A DNA stretch of 64,000 nt from Ceratobasidium sp. AG-K (lineage: Eukaryota; Basidiomycota; Agaricomycetes; Cantharellales; Ceratobasidiaceae), in contig JAWNGF010000012.1 of the NCBI GenBank assembly GCA_037039685.1, positions 558,001-622,000 on the forward strand. Direction: 5' to 3'. The stretch's first letter is position 1, and each line of letters starts with the position of its first letter. The position numbers and the translations under genes were made by a program. Below, one piece after another: positions 53,013 to 64,000 of this stretch. The notes under the pieces are model-generated. The model had not been told where the DNA came from, did not search any database, and was given only the letters and a program-made list of their open reading frames with translations.

Positions 53013-53784
53013 ATGGCTCCTACCAACAACTCAGCTGCGATCTTCAACTCTATTCCTCGGTCTTTTCCTGTGTTGGGTGAGACTATTGTGCATGGAACGA
53101 GCACCATTGACCTCGACAATGTTCCTCTCAACAGAGGTGTACTCGCCGAGACACTCTACATCTCGATCGACCCGTACCAGCGTGGCCGAATGCGTGCTCC
53201 GGACCCCGAGAAGGACGCCCAGATTCCAGGGTTCCATCTAGGCAAACCGTACGTTCAAGTTGTAACTCCAATTCATAAATAGGTGCTCATAAATGTTTTC
53301 CAGGATTTGGGGCTTCGTGGTTGCATTTGTTCTCAGGTCTGAAAAAGAAGGCGTGCGTCCGGGCGATATCCTCTACGTGGATGAATGTCGTAAGTTTAAC
53401 TTTTCAGATCAATGACTCTTTCCGCTGAATCTTGGCTATAGCATTCCAAGAGTACAACGTGCTCTCACCGGATCATAGATCCCGTGTGATTAAGAACGAA
53501 CCGGGGGTACCACTGAGCGCATATATTGGCATCCTGGGCATGCCCGGTACGTTAAAATCATAACCCTAATTTTGGGGGTTGGTTCTTATACAGCCAGGAG
53601 ATATTATCTACACATTGCGCTATCGCAAATTTCAACCAGAACTACTGCATACTCTAATTATAAATCGCTAACTACCACCTCCGCGGCTCGTCTAGCGTTT
53701 CAAGAGTACAATGTTCTCCCACCGACGCATATTTTTCGTGTAATAAAGAACGAACTGGGGATACCTTTGAGCGTATATATTGGG
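53013..53784 (+). pseudogene. Truncated medium-chain oxidoreductase paralogue
   Basis: The first three exons of the gene at 54254 are present and in frame: 53013-53248 (IDPYQRGRMRAPDPE), 53304-53389 (VLRSEKEGVRPGDILYV) and 53442-53546 (FQEYNVLSP, ending GILGMPG). Exon 4 with the NADP-binding motif is missing. Instead, a second, diverged exon 3 follows at 53696-53784 (FQEYNVLPPTH, ending SVYIG), after which the similarity ends. The protein would lack the whole cofactor domain, so it cannot be an active reductase. It looks like the product of an unequal tandem duplication with the next gene. Confidence 0.75.
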
Positions 53785-54253
53785 GTGAGTTTGCTTCACT
53801 GAATTCTTAGACGATAAGTAATGAGACCTCACTCAGTCCTGTCAGCTCGCTAAAAAAAAGCTAGAATGGATTACTTTTATCGTGATGGAGAGCGACTACA
53901 TTTCACTTGCTCTCGGTCTCTCGGCAATGATGCCCGCCCCCTGCGCTCGAGACTGAGTTGTGGTCGCGGCCCGTCCCTGGGGATGTGCTTATCAATTGGC
54001 TAGACAGGAAACCCCGAGTGAAGACCCAAACCGTAGGTTAGTCCTGACCAACAAGACACGTGCCAGTTGTTTAGTTATCCTTGCAAGCGGGTATCTTAAG
54101 CCGATTCCACTATCCAAAAGTCCAATCCGTTTCTGTGATCGGTGTTGAGGCCGAGTGGAAGCGTGTGCACAAACCCAGCAGAGTAATGTGGCGATATAAG
54201 TAGCGACTACGTGTGTTCATGCTCTGCACTTGCATTTCAGATTAATCTTTCCT
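53785..54253. other. Spacer between tandem oxidoreductase copies
   Basis: No gene recognised. It contains the promoter region of the intact copy; GATATAAGTAG about 54192 is a possible TATA box 60 bases before the ATG. Confidence 0.4.
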
Positions 54254-55635
54254 ATGGCTCCCGTCGAGAACTCAGGCGCAATTTTCAATTCCATCCCGGA
54301 ATCATACCCGGTACTCAACGAGACTATCGTCCGTAAGACGAGCACTATTGACTTAGATGGCGTGCCCCTTGACGGCGGAATACTCACCAAGACTCTGTAC
54401 CTATCGATCGACCCCTACCAACGCGGCCGCATGGTCGCTCGACGAGGCGAGAGCGATACAATTGCTTATGAACTAGGTAAACCGTACGTGTGGCTCCATA
54501 AGAAACCTGATGTAAGTGGCTGATCAAGCTGACAGACTCCCCGGATACGCAATTGTCTCCGTTTTGCGGTCAGAGAAGGAAGGGATCCGTCAAGGGGATG
54601 TCCTTTTTGTACCTGACTACCGTAAGTTGAAACTTGAGTTATCGTGAACTGACTTATAATATCATCCACTCTTGTTTAGCATTTCAAGAGTATAATGTTC
54701 TCTCACCAACACACGTAATTCGCGTTATCAAGAAAGAACCTGAAATACCATTGAGCGCATACATCGGTGTGTTGGGTATGCCAGGTACGTCTGGGATTAC
54801 GATCGAGTAGGAATAAGAAGACCAACGTTTTTTTTTTAGGTCAAACCGCATTTTACGGTCTGGAGGTTATTGGGAAACCTATCAAGGGGGAAACAATATA
54901 TGTATCGGCGGGTGCTAGCACAGTCGGAGCGTGAGTCTACGTTTGATGGTTGTATTTAGCGTGCACTGAGAGGAAACTCTAGGCTCGTAGTACAACTTGC
55001 TAAAGCAAAGGGATTGAAGGTAATCTCTTCAGCTGGGTCAGATGACAAGGTTGCCTTCCTCAAATCGATTGGTGCCGACGTAGTATTCAACTATAAGACC
55101 GAGAGCGTTTCAGACGCCCTCAGTAGGATCGGGCCGATTGACATATTTTGGGATAATGTCGGAGGTCCAACTCTTGAGGTAGGTCGAAACCTACCTCTGA
55201 CTATTGCCTTGCGATAGCTGACATATTTTATACTACTTAGGCTGCGCTTGATGCTTTAAGCACAGGTGGTCGCGTAGTCGTTTGTGGAGCCATTTCTGGA
55301 TACAATCTCAAGGAGGGGTATGGAATCAAAGTAAGCTCTAACAGCTTCGAATTTGAGCGAAAGTGATACAATGGTCAAACCAGAATACACCATTGATCCT
55401 GTGGAAGCGGCTCAAGGTTGAGGGGCTATTTATCTTCTGGGCAGAGGAGGTGTACGAGGGCCAACTTGATAATCCGGTGAAGTTTTTAGAGGCGGTTGTT
55501 CCTCTGGTCAAGTCGGGTCAGATAAAGTTCTTGGAGCAGGTGTTCCACGGCATCGAGGGGGTGGGAGAGGCGGCCGTTGCTGTACTGACTGGGAGTAGCA
55601 CAGGTAAAGCTATTATTAAGGTAGCAGATGCTTGA
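54254..55635 (+). CDS. NADP-dependent medium-chain oxidoreductase (prostaglandin reductase/LTB4 12-HD-like), 7 exons
   Basis: Exons 54254-54483, 54536-54621, 54680-54784, 54840-54930, 54983-55178, 55241-55330 and 55384-55635 total 1,050 nt, 349 codons plus stop. There is no zinc-binding Cys pattern, as expected for the quinone/enone reductase branch. Landmarks: YLSIDPYQRGRM, LSAYIGVLGMPGQTAFYGL, the Rossmann glycine motif SAGASTVGALVVQLAK (altered from the common AGASGAVG), a SIGADVVFNYK segment, FWDNVGG and GRVVVCGAISGYN. The family reduces alpha,beta-unsaturated carbonyl compounds with NADPH in the cytosol. The physiological substrate is unknown. A truncated duplicate lies just upstream. 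Confidence 0.9.
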
Positions 55636-55770
55636 TCGAATTTAAATTTGCCAAGTTTGTTATCATAGCCGAGGGGTGCTTGACATAAAGATAGCTTTAA
55701 ATTATTGAAGCGCGTGAGGAAAAAATCGGTTGACGATCCGGATGTATGCGTGGTGTATACACGTATTACC

Positions 55771-58041
55771 TCACCACTCGATCCACTCGCCGTACATGTT
55801 TGGTCTCTCTCCTCTCACAAATGCCTCAAACGTACGCTTCAGCACGGCTGCCCAAGACAAATCCTCTGGGTCTTCCTCCGTGCCCATATCTTTTTTGGGC
55901 GCTTGGCCGGCGAGATTCTCCTTGACCAGCGTCTCGCCGCGGACAAAGCGCGGGCCAAGATCTGGGTAGTTTCGTGCGGGATCGAATGAGAGCCACCTAG
56001 AGTCGAGCTTGGTTTGGGGTTTTGTAGGATAAAGGGCAATGGCCATACCAGAAATTGTGAAAGTGGTACGAATAAGCGCCACTGAAGAACCCATCGAATC
56101 CCACCACGTTTGGCGCTCCAGCTTCCACCTTGGAAGGTTCAAAGAATTGCTTGAAACTATGCCGGAGGGACGTAATCAGCGGCATATAGCGAAGTACATA
56201 TACAGTGTCTTACTGAGTAAAAAAAGGGAATGCTGGGCGGTCCCGTTGATAATCTTCCGTGTTCAACCAGGCACTGTCGAATAGCGCATCTGGTAGACGT
56301 AGCAGCAATCCTTCGAGATTGGCCTGCTGGACATATTTCCAAATTTCCATTGGGTGAAAGTCAAGCCCGTTGCGTAGCGCAGTACGGAATAGGAATGTAC
56401 CGAGCGCGCTCCCTTTGTTCAAGCGAAGCACCGCGGTATTATACGTTTCCAGCCTAGACCAACGGTACGCAAAGGCTCCCTTGTATCCCCAGAGTTCTTC
56501 CCAGTCGCGGAGAAGGATCGTGTCGGCGTCCAAGTAGGTCCCTCCGAATCGATGGCAGAGAATAAAGCGTGCCATATCTGAGAGGATAGTCGATAATCGG
56601 TCGTAATTCTGCTCCGAATCTGAGCCTACACGCTTCAATATACCATCGTCCCCTTGACCCCCTTGCATCGCCTGTGGCTTGACTTTGTATACCACTCCAC
56701 CAGAGTTGAAAAGATTGTCCCTGTATGCGCGCCACTCATCCTTCAGTTCGGGGATACTGTCCAGTTGCTCGGTCGTGTTCCACAGTTTGAACTTGATCAC
56801 CTCCGAAAATCGTGGGTGCAGGAACGGGCTCGCCCATGGACTATCTCGTAGCGAATCGAATAGGTCTTTCAGTGCTGATGAATTAGGGACCGCAGCCGCG
56901 GGCCCAGGGTTAATCCACATCCAGAACTGAGAACGACACAAGTCCGTAGGCAGAGGGGCGCCGACTTTCCGATCTAGACCAAGGTTTTGTGTGAACAGAT
57001 AGGACAAGAGGGCCATGTACGGCTTGTCGGTAAATTCGCCCGCCCAATACGCATGAAAAATTCGAGGATGTTCGGGATCGCACGCATTGTTGAGTGGCTT
57101 GGGTTGGAGAGGGGGCTGAAGAGGAGGCAGAGACTCCGGATAGTGGCGATGGTAGATTCCGGTTAGGCCGGTCTTTCGTTTTCGGGCGGGAGCCGCGTCG
57201 TAATCGGTTTTGTCAGAGGGCGTCTTGTGGTCCTTGTTCTCGAGATAGATAAACTCGTGGAGACGATGATGCGTAAGCCTGAACTGCTTGTGGAGATCGA
57301 GCCCCGTTGCTATCCGCATAAATTCAAGACAATCACGAACATACTTTACTTGGAAATCAGCGACGAATGCCATCAAGTTTATAAGCTCACCTTTTGGGCT
57401 GAAAAGTCACATCGGTCCATAACAATGTCCAAATCGGCGATTCCCCCAGGCGGCGGACGAGGTGGATATTGCGCATTCGAGTGTGGAATTTGAGCAGATA
57501 TGTATGTTCGTGCCGGACCAATACCCGTAGTGGAAGCGGTTTCAGAGTTCTGCCCGGATTGATTGTAGCGTGTTAATGTCTTGACAGGTAGACCGGGATT
57601 TTGAAGAGGTGTATCGAAACCAAAAAAAGAAGGAACTGGATAATCAAAAATCAACGGAGAGCACTTGGGTGGCTGGGAATACATACGAGGTCTAGTACTT
57701 GGATAGTGTCCGCTTGCAATCTCCCACCTCCATATCTTCTCCAGATCCGCTTGACCGAAAACAAGCGTACTCTTCCCAAAGAGTAAAGATAAAATAGTTC
57801 CCGGAGCTACAGCGTAGCCCATCCATCCCAGTACGAGCCAAGTCCAACAGAAGAACAGACTGGCTATCATCTGTCGCTTGATGGAGCCTCTCCATGTCCA
57901 TGACCCTAATGGAACCGACAGGGAGAACCGGGAATTACGGGCCGAGTTCCTTCTTGTAAGATAAATCTTTTCTTCTACTGCGTTTGCATGCAAAGGCAGC
58001 CTCGGTAGGCGTTCTCTTCGAAGGGAGATGGGGTACGACAT
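55771..58041 (-). CDS. Type II membrane glycosyltransferase with DXD motif, copy 1
   Basis: Exons 58041-57391, 57343-56214, 56156-56049 and 55996-55771 sum to 2,115 nt, 704 codons plus stop. A basic cytosolic tail and one hydrophobic segment (MIASLFFCWTWLVLGWMGYA) near residue 60 predict a Golgi type II protein. After a Pro-rich stem comes the catalytic part of the 'sugar-binding region containing DXD' type: PRIFHAYWAGEFTDKPYMAL, RFILCHRFGGTYLDADTILL (DXD = D-A-D at 56530-56522), and a C-terminal GFDGFFSGAYSYHFHNFWW. It should transfer a sugar from a nucleotide donor in the secretory pathway. An ORF starting slightly upstream in another frame (58129) could provide an alternative N-terminal exon. 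It is paralogous to the gene at 61362-63526. Confidence 0.85.
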
Positions 58042-58940
58042 CCTCAACAGCAGAAGGGGGTTTCGTACCTTTCAAGGTGGTCAACATGGATATAAGACTC
58101 GCGGACATGGCTGTATGTGTTAAAGTCATGAAACATATGGCATAGAGTGGATAGCATTATCCACGGGAAACAATGCTCATAGTCGTATTCCACGAGCCAA
58201 GCCAAGGACTCCACGGCAAAGCAGCTGCGGATTATGAGTGACAATCAAGTGCGCAGCACCCATATCTATGACATTGTGTTCCGAGAAGTCACGAATGACG
58301 TTTCATGTACAAGCAGATGAGGAGAAGCGTGGATTTGAGGGATCGACGGTGGGATTGTCGGTGTGTTGACACAGCCCCATCTAAATTACAGTGATTTGCA
58401 AAACGCCAGTGTAGCCGCCAAGACCAAGCTTTCGGAATCCGAGGGAGCTCATGAGCAAGAAATATTGGCGGACGCAGGGTGTTTTCGAGTGTATTGACCT
58501 AAAATGCGACAGTTTCATTTCTTTACTACCGACTCACATGCAATGATATCCACCAATTACGGAAATACGGTAAATATAACAAGCCACCATTTCACCAGGA
58601 ATTGGGATACTGGGACGGAAAGGCGAATGAGTGCTGAAACCCAGATGAAGGATAATATTCTGTAATAAGTTGCCACAAACGGATAAAATATCAATTTGTT
58701 GACTTCCCGGTGAGAGGTATGGCACAGAGTCAATTGCAAGCAATAGAGCAAGACAAAGCGCGCCGATACCACGTGACCTCCTCGCGGAATCAAATCTACC
58801 CGCAATGGATAAATTGTCTCCGTCAAACTTGAGTTTGTTGCGCCTCTCACAAGTCCCACCACTTCCACAGGTACCATTCTCGCCCGGTATCAGCCACATC
58901 ACTCTAACCGCCTCGTTCCACACCCCTCGTCTCTACCACA
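58042..58940. other. Divergent intergenic region
   Basis: The 5' regions of the glycosyltransferase (minus) and Dmc1 (plus) lie here. No further gene is supported, although a 129-codon minus-strand frame overlaps the area at 58534-58923 without any family resemblance. Confidence 0.45.
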
Positions 58941-60722
58941 ATGCCCACCGCCACGTTCGTTGACGAGTCTCGTGCTGGTTCTCCACCTGGAGAGGACATT
59001 GACCTTGTACGTATCGCCTTTGGTTTTCAGAAAGATCACTGTGGCTTAACGAATAGGATGAACCTATGTGGGACATGATTGACGAGCTTCAGTCACACGT
59101 AAGCCCTCTATTTGCCAATGTATCCGTGGCTCACCGCCGTTCGCGTCCAGGGTATCAACGCACAGGATATCACCAAGCTCAAGGTACGCCGAGTATCTTT
59201 CCATAACCAAAAAACCCGAGGCTAATATCTAGACAGAAAGAAGGTATATGCACGGTCTCCGCTGTCCGTATGACGTCTCGTCGCAACCTACTCAAAATCA
59301 AGGTGCGACTCCAATCATCAGGCGCATACATTCGTTCGTACTAACCTCCAGAGTACGCAGGGCATGTCTGAAGCCAAGGTCGAGAAAATCAAAGAGGCGT
59401 CCCAGAAAATACTGGTACGTTCGGGTGGCGGAACGATCCCGTGGCTATCAAATTTACGCGCTTCGTAGGGATCATCATTCCAGACCGGAGCACAGGTCTC
59501 AGACAAGCGCAAGCGCGTGTTGCAGATCAGCTCCGGGAGCAAGTCGGTGGACTCGATGCTAGGAGGCGGATTCATGAGCCAGAGTATATCTGAAGGTTAG
59601 AGTTCGAGTAAGCCGCTCATGAATCATTAGTGCTTACTCGTGCGGTTTGTAGTATACGGGGAATTTCGGTGCGCCCATGCATGATCCTTGGCGGCGAACA
59701 AACTTGCTGACGAGTTATTTGGTAGCACTGGAAAGACTCAGCTCGCTCACACATTATCCGTCATGGCTCAACTTCCCCCCGAGATGGGCGGCGCGTCCGG
59801 GAAGGTTACATATATCGACACTGAAGGTACTTCCTATTCGTCTGTCACCGCTCTCCCCATGATGTTTACCCGTGACGCCTAGGTACATTTCGACCTGACC
59901 GCATTCGAGCCATCGCCGACCGCTTCGGTGTTGATCCTGAGCAAACACTCGAGAACATTACGTATGCCCGCGCGTATAACAGCGAACATCAAGTATGTCC
60001 TTATTTAAATAGGATGAAATATCTCAATGTATTTGACCCAAATTTGCAGATGGAACTGATTCAGGAGGCGGGCATTCGGTTCGCAGAGGAGAAGAACTTT
60101 AGACTTCTGGTGAGCCTAATTTGCATTGGTGTTTGGCTCGTACGCTAGGCTAATAACAGATGCTTTAGATCGTGGATAGCATTATGGCTTTGTTCAGGAC
60201 AGACTACTCGGGCCGTGGAGAGCTGAGCGAGCGCCAGCAAAAAGTGCGTGCTCTAAGACTAGTTTATTGAGTCAGGTGCTCAGACCTCATCAGCTCGCGC
60301 AAATGCTCGCCAAACTTGCAAAGCTCTCAGAAGAGTTTAATGTAATAGTACCAAGTTCCACAACAACTCGTCGCTAACTGTATTTTACAAGATCGTCGTA
60401 CTTCTTACTAATCAAGTTCAAGGTGAGTCGTCTGGTGCATTGCAGTTGCTAGGAATAACATAAATTTCAGCCGACCCGGGCGCGACAATGGCCTTTGCCC
60501 CGACCGTCAAGCCCATCGGTGGACACATTCTCTCGCATGCATCGGCAACGCGAATCATGCTCCGCAAAGGTAAGCGTTACTTCATATCGCATCCTAGTGC
60601 CTCATAGCCTCTGTTATGCAGGTCGTGGCGAAGAGCGCGTGGCTAAGTTGGTCGACAGTCCCGATCGCCCGGAGAGTGAGGGAAGCTACAAGCTTGACGA
60701 AGGTGGTTGGGCTGATGTGTAG
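58941..60722 (+). CDS. DMC1: Dmc1 meiotic recombinase, 15 exons
   Basis: Exons: 58941-59006, 59057-59098, 59151-59183, 59237-59302, 59361-59414, 59484-59595, 59653-59668, 59726-59826, 59883-59992, 60050-60109, 60169-60243, 60294-60341, 60392-60422, 60471-60569 and 60622-60722. They sum to 1,014 nt, 337 codons plus stop, the usual Dmc1 length. The N-terminal helix-hairpin region ([20 protein letters not shown], then [13 protein letters not shown]) fits Dmc1. Walker A ([13 protein letters not shown]) is assembled across a 16-nt micro-exon. Walker B is [14 protein letters not shown], followed by LLTNQVQADPGA and [15 protein letters not shown]. It forms filaments on ssDNA and catalyses interhomologue strand exchange in meiosis. 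Rad51 is less likely because of the GGHIL block and the N-terminus. Confidence 0.93.
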
Positions 60723-61361
60723 ACGATAGATTTTGAACATGTAGGACCCCTATGATTTCGTATACCTTTTTCACTGTCGCTCTTTTCTCTTAATGTACGC
60801 TAGTTGTCTCAACTTATGTTTATCCCGTGAATTCGAACTAGTCTTATTGTTGCCGTTTGTCGGATTTTTGTGGGCGCTCAGGCTAGCTTTATTTCCATCT
60901 GACAATAAGTGCGATACCGGTCTAGACGATAGAGACGCATATAGGCAGGCGATGGGTGTCGTTCCCGCCAGGATGGCATCAATGCAATACAAGTAGGCGA
61001 GTGGAGGGTATTCAATACGCGGATGGGAGTGCCTTGTACAGGATAACCCACCTCTATAACCGGATACAATAAAGTTCCGCGGAAGCTAATCCTGTGAACA
61101 AGGTGGCCGGTACGGCACGCAGCGCTCATCAAAATGTTATAAATGTAAATTGGCCGCTGTAACTCTACCGCGGCACATGTTATTTATTTGCCATTTACGT
61201 CACTATGTTGGGGGCGGCTCAGCAATCCAATGTCGAGCGGCCGTAGTTGTTAGCAGCGTGAGAAGGTTTGATAACAGAGCTAGGATTTAAAGTAGGAAAT
61301 CATAACATGAACACGCTTAGTTGGTAATATGGATATATGCGTGGTGCACACATGTGTCACC
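60723..61361. other. Spacer, nothing recognised
   Basis: The 3' side of both Dmc1 and the second glycosyltransferase (convergent). 61318-61361 resembles 55730-55770, so the duplicated glycosyltransferase unit includes a little 3' flank. Confidence 0.45.
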
Positions 61362-63526
61362 TCACCACTCGATCCACTCGCCGTACATGTTTGGTTTCTC
61401 TCCCCTCACAAATGCCTCAAACGTTCGCTTCAGCACCGCCGCCCAAGACAAATCCTCCCACTCTTCCGCTACACCCGTGTCTTTTGGCAGTTTGCCAATG
61501 ATACCCTCCCTGGTCTGTGGCTTCCCCTGGGCAAAGCGCGGGCCAAGATCTGGGTAATTTCTTGCGGGATCAAATGAGAGCCACCTACAGTTGAAGTTAG
61601 TTGGATTTCGTTGGATGAAGAACAATGGACATACCAATGCTCGTGGAAGTGGTACGAATAAGCGCCACGGAAGAACCCATCGAACCCCACTAACTTTGGC
61701 GCCTCTACTTCCGTCTTGGAAGGTTCAAAAAATTGCCTGAGTCTGTTCCAGATAAGCTTAATTAGTTGTATACGTGTCGGAGTACGCATGTGAACCTACT
61801 CAGTAAAATATGGGGAGGCAGGACGGTTCCGTTGATAACCCTCTGTATTCAGCCATGCACTGTCGAATAGCGCATCTGGCAGACGTAGCAATAATCCTTC
61901 TAGATTAGCCTGCTGGACATATTTCCAAATAGTCATCGGATGAAAGTCAAGCCCGTTGCGTAGCGCAGTACGGAATAGGAATGTACCGAGTGCGCTCCCT
62001 TTGTTCAAGTGGAGCACCGCAGTATTATATGTTTCCAGAGGAGACCACTCGTATGTAAAGGCCCCCTTGTATCCCCAAAGTTCCTCCCAGTCGCGGAGGA
62101 GGATCGTATTAGTGTCGAGGTACGTCCCCCCGAATCGATGGCAGAGAACAAAGCGTGCTATATCCGAGAGGATAGCCGGCATCCGGTCGTAATGCTGCTC
62201 GATACCATGTGTGCGCCACTCGTCCTTCAGTTCGGGGATGCTGTCCAGTTGCTCGGTCGTATTCCACAGTTTGAACTTGATCACCTCAGCAAATCGTGGA
62301 TGCAAAAATGGGCTCGCCCATGGACTGGCTCGGAGCGAATCAAACAGGTCTTCTGGTGCCGATGGGTCGCGGTTCGTGACTGTCCGCCCAGGATTGATCC
62401 ACACCCAGAACTCAGGACGACACAAGTCCGTAGGCAGAGGAGCGTCGACCTTCCGGTCTAGACCAAGGTTCTGTGTGAACAGATAGGACAAGAGGGCCAT
62501 GTACGGCTTGTCGGTAAATTCCCCAGCCCAATATGTATGAAAGATGCGTGGATGATCGGGATCGCACGCGTTGTTTGACGGTTTAAGTTTTCGAGAGGAT
62601 GGAAGGGGAGGCAGAGACTCTGGATGGGGGCGATTGTCGACCCCGGTCAGACCTATGATTTGTTGTTGAGCAGGAACTGCATCATGGTCAATTTTGTCAG
62701 AGGGTGTCTTGTGGTCCTTGTCCTGGAGATAGATGAAATTGTTGAGAGTACGATGTGTAATTCCGGACTGCTCATCGAGGGAGAGACCAGCCCCGATGCG
62801 CATAAATTCCAGACAGTCGCTGACATACTTCATTTGAAGATCAATGGCTGGTTTAATCAAATTTATAAGTCTCACCTTGTGGGTTGAAAAGTCGCAATGG
62901 TCCATAACAACGTCCAAATCAGCGATTCCTCCGGACGGTGGGCGAGGTGGGTATCGCGAATTTAAGGGCGAGATTCGTGCAGATACGTATTTACGCGCCG
63001 GACCAGTACCCACAGTCGACGGCATCTCAGAGGTACTTCCAGGTTGACTATGGCGTGCGGTTATGTCGACGGGTAGACCAGGATTTTGAATAGGTCCGTT
63101 GATATCAATAAAATCAGGTACTGCATGAAAAACGATCAGCAGAAAGCACTTTGATAACCAGGAAAGCGTACCAGGTCTGCGACTAGGATAGTGCCCGCTT
63201 GCAATCTCCCACCTCCATATCTTCTCCAAATCGGCTCGTCCCAAAATGAGCGTGCTTTCTCCACTGAGAGAGGGTGGGATAGTTCCCAAAATCAGAGAGT
63301 AGCCCATCCATCCCAGTGCAAGCCAAGTCAAAAGGAAGAGCAGGCTGGCTACCATCCGTCGCTTGGTGGATGTCGCCCATGACCACGCCTTTCGGGGAAT
63401 CGTCAATAAAAGCCGAGAGTTCCGGGCTGAGTTCTTTGGAGTTAGATAGAGCTTTTCATCCACTCCGTTTGCGTGCGACGGTAGGTTCGGCGGGGGTTCG
63501 CTTGGAAGGAAAATGCGGCCTGACAT
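61362..63526 (-). CDS. Type II membrane glycosyltransferase paralogue, copy 2, with altered DXD
   Basis: Exons 63526-62876, 62827-61800, 61742-61635 and 61584-61362 give 2,010 nt, 669 codons plus stop; the intron positions are the same as in copy 1. The first intron (62875-62828, 48 nt) is a multiple of three and free of stops, so it could be retained. The N-terminal anchor (MVASLLFLLTWLALGWMGYS) and the catalytic blocks match copy 1. Two differences stand out. A segment of about 34 residues after ELKDEWR is missing. The metal-binding DXD reads D-T-N (62116-62108) instead of D-A-D. Loss of the second Asp often abolishes transferase activity, so this copy may be a pseudoenzyme or may have changed specificity. 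Confidence 0.82.
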
Positions 63527-64000
63527 CCTCAACAGCGCGAGCAGGAGACGCGTTTCGTGTGTTTAGAGATAGTTATCGTACATATCAGGCTGGTGGGCAG
63601 GGCCTATATATGGAGACCTTGAAATCTTAGATACGCAATGATCAGTGGAACTAGATGGAAAGAACAGCCCATGCTATGTTCCACGAGCCAAGGCCAAGAC
63701 TCCATGACAGAACAGCTGCGGATGGCGAGCAACAAACGAATGCGCAGCATGCATATCTGCTGGAGAACCGCGATTTATGTTCCACGAACACCCAAGGATG
63801 GCGGCAAAGCGTGGATCGACGGAGGTACTGGAGGGTCAGCGACGTCTCAGCATAGCCTCGGTACAGTAAATGACAGCAATTTGCAAAAGCCAGCGTCAAG
63901 GACAACCCTATTTGAGGAAGCATCCGGGATCTTAATGTGGGCAACCACGGTGGGCTGTCGAGCGGAGTGACTTATAATAGGGTTGGGTTTTCGCGGCTAT
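63527..64000. other. Right-end flank, no gene recognised
   Basis: Upstream region of the second glycosyltransferase; it aligns loosely with the upstream region of copy 1 around 58050-58330 (for example CCACGAGCCAAG at 58189 and 63681). The short frames on both strands are not convincing. Confidence 0.4.

Overview
The window looks like a chromosome segment of an Agaricomycete fungus. The genes have many short (about 40-60 nt) GT-AG introns, and the gene set includes a secreted GH10 xylanase, a GPI-anchored alginate-lyase-type protein, an MFS sugar transporter, F-box-type genes and Dmc1. The F-box family, the retroelements and the lineage-specific paralogues remind me of Rhizoctonia/Ceratobasidiaceae, but that is inference. 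Exon models were built by hand from splice consensus. For six genes the exons sum to a clean open reading frame.

Layout. (1) 1-14870 is a nest of two Ty3/gypsy chromoviruses. An outer minus-strand element (714-14865; 449-bp LTRs, target duplication ACAGT) carries a plus-strand element (2721-9661; 406-bp LTRs, target duplication GTGCT) inside its integrase region. Both have a G GGA AAA slippery site followed by a stem-loop at the gag/pol junction. Both also have a 12-nt primer-binding site complementary to their own LTR just downstream of the TATA box, which suggests Tf1-like self-priming. The outer gag-pol carries four in-frame TGA codons; the inner gag and pol are intact. (2) 14871-34600 is gene-poor. 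It holds diverged duplications of two orphan families on the minus strand, A (two copies) and B (three copies, Arg-Ser-rich), together with MITE-like fold-back elements. (3) 34634-49110 holds an F-box remnant, an intact 10-exon sugar transporter, a pogo-like MITE, a second F-box gene split by a Ty1/copia element (40605-45505, TSD TCGAC), and an intact 11-exon GH10 xylanase. (4) 50396-63526 holds a GPI-anchored alginate-lyase-like gene, a truncated and an intact medium-chain NADP-dependent oxidoreductase, and Dmc1 lying between two paralogous DXD-type glycosyltransferase genes on the opposite strand.

How it fits together. The xylanase, the sugar transporter and the polysaccharide-lyase-like protein fit a plant-polymer-degrading lifestyle. 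Dmc1 indicates meiotic capacity. The outer chromovirus and the copia element carry only TGA nonsense codons in their polyprotein frames, each explicable as CGA to TGA, and the copia protease has lost its catalytic Asp by a change that fits the same process. This pattern points to CpG methylation and deamination silencing the older elements.
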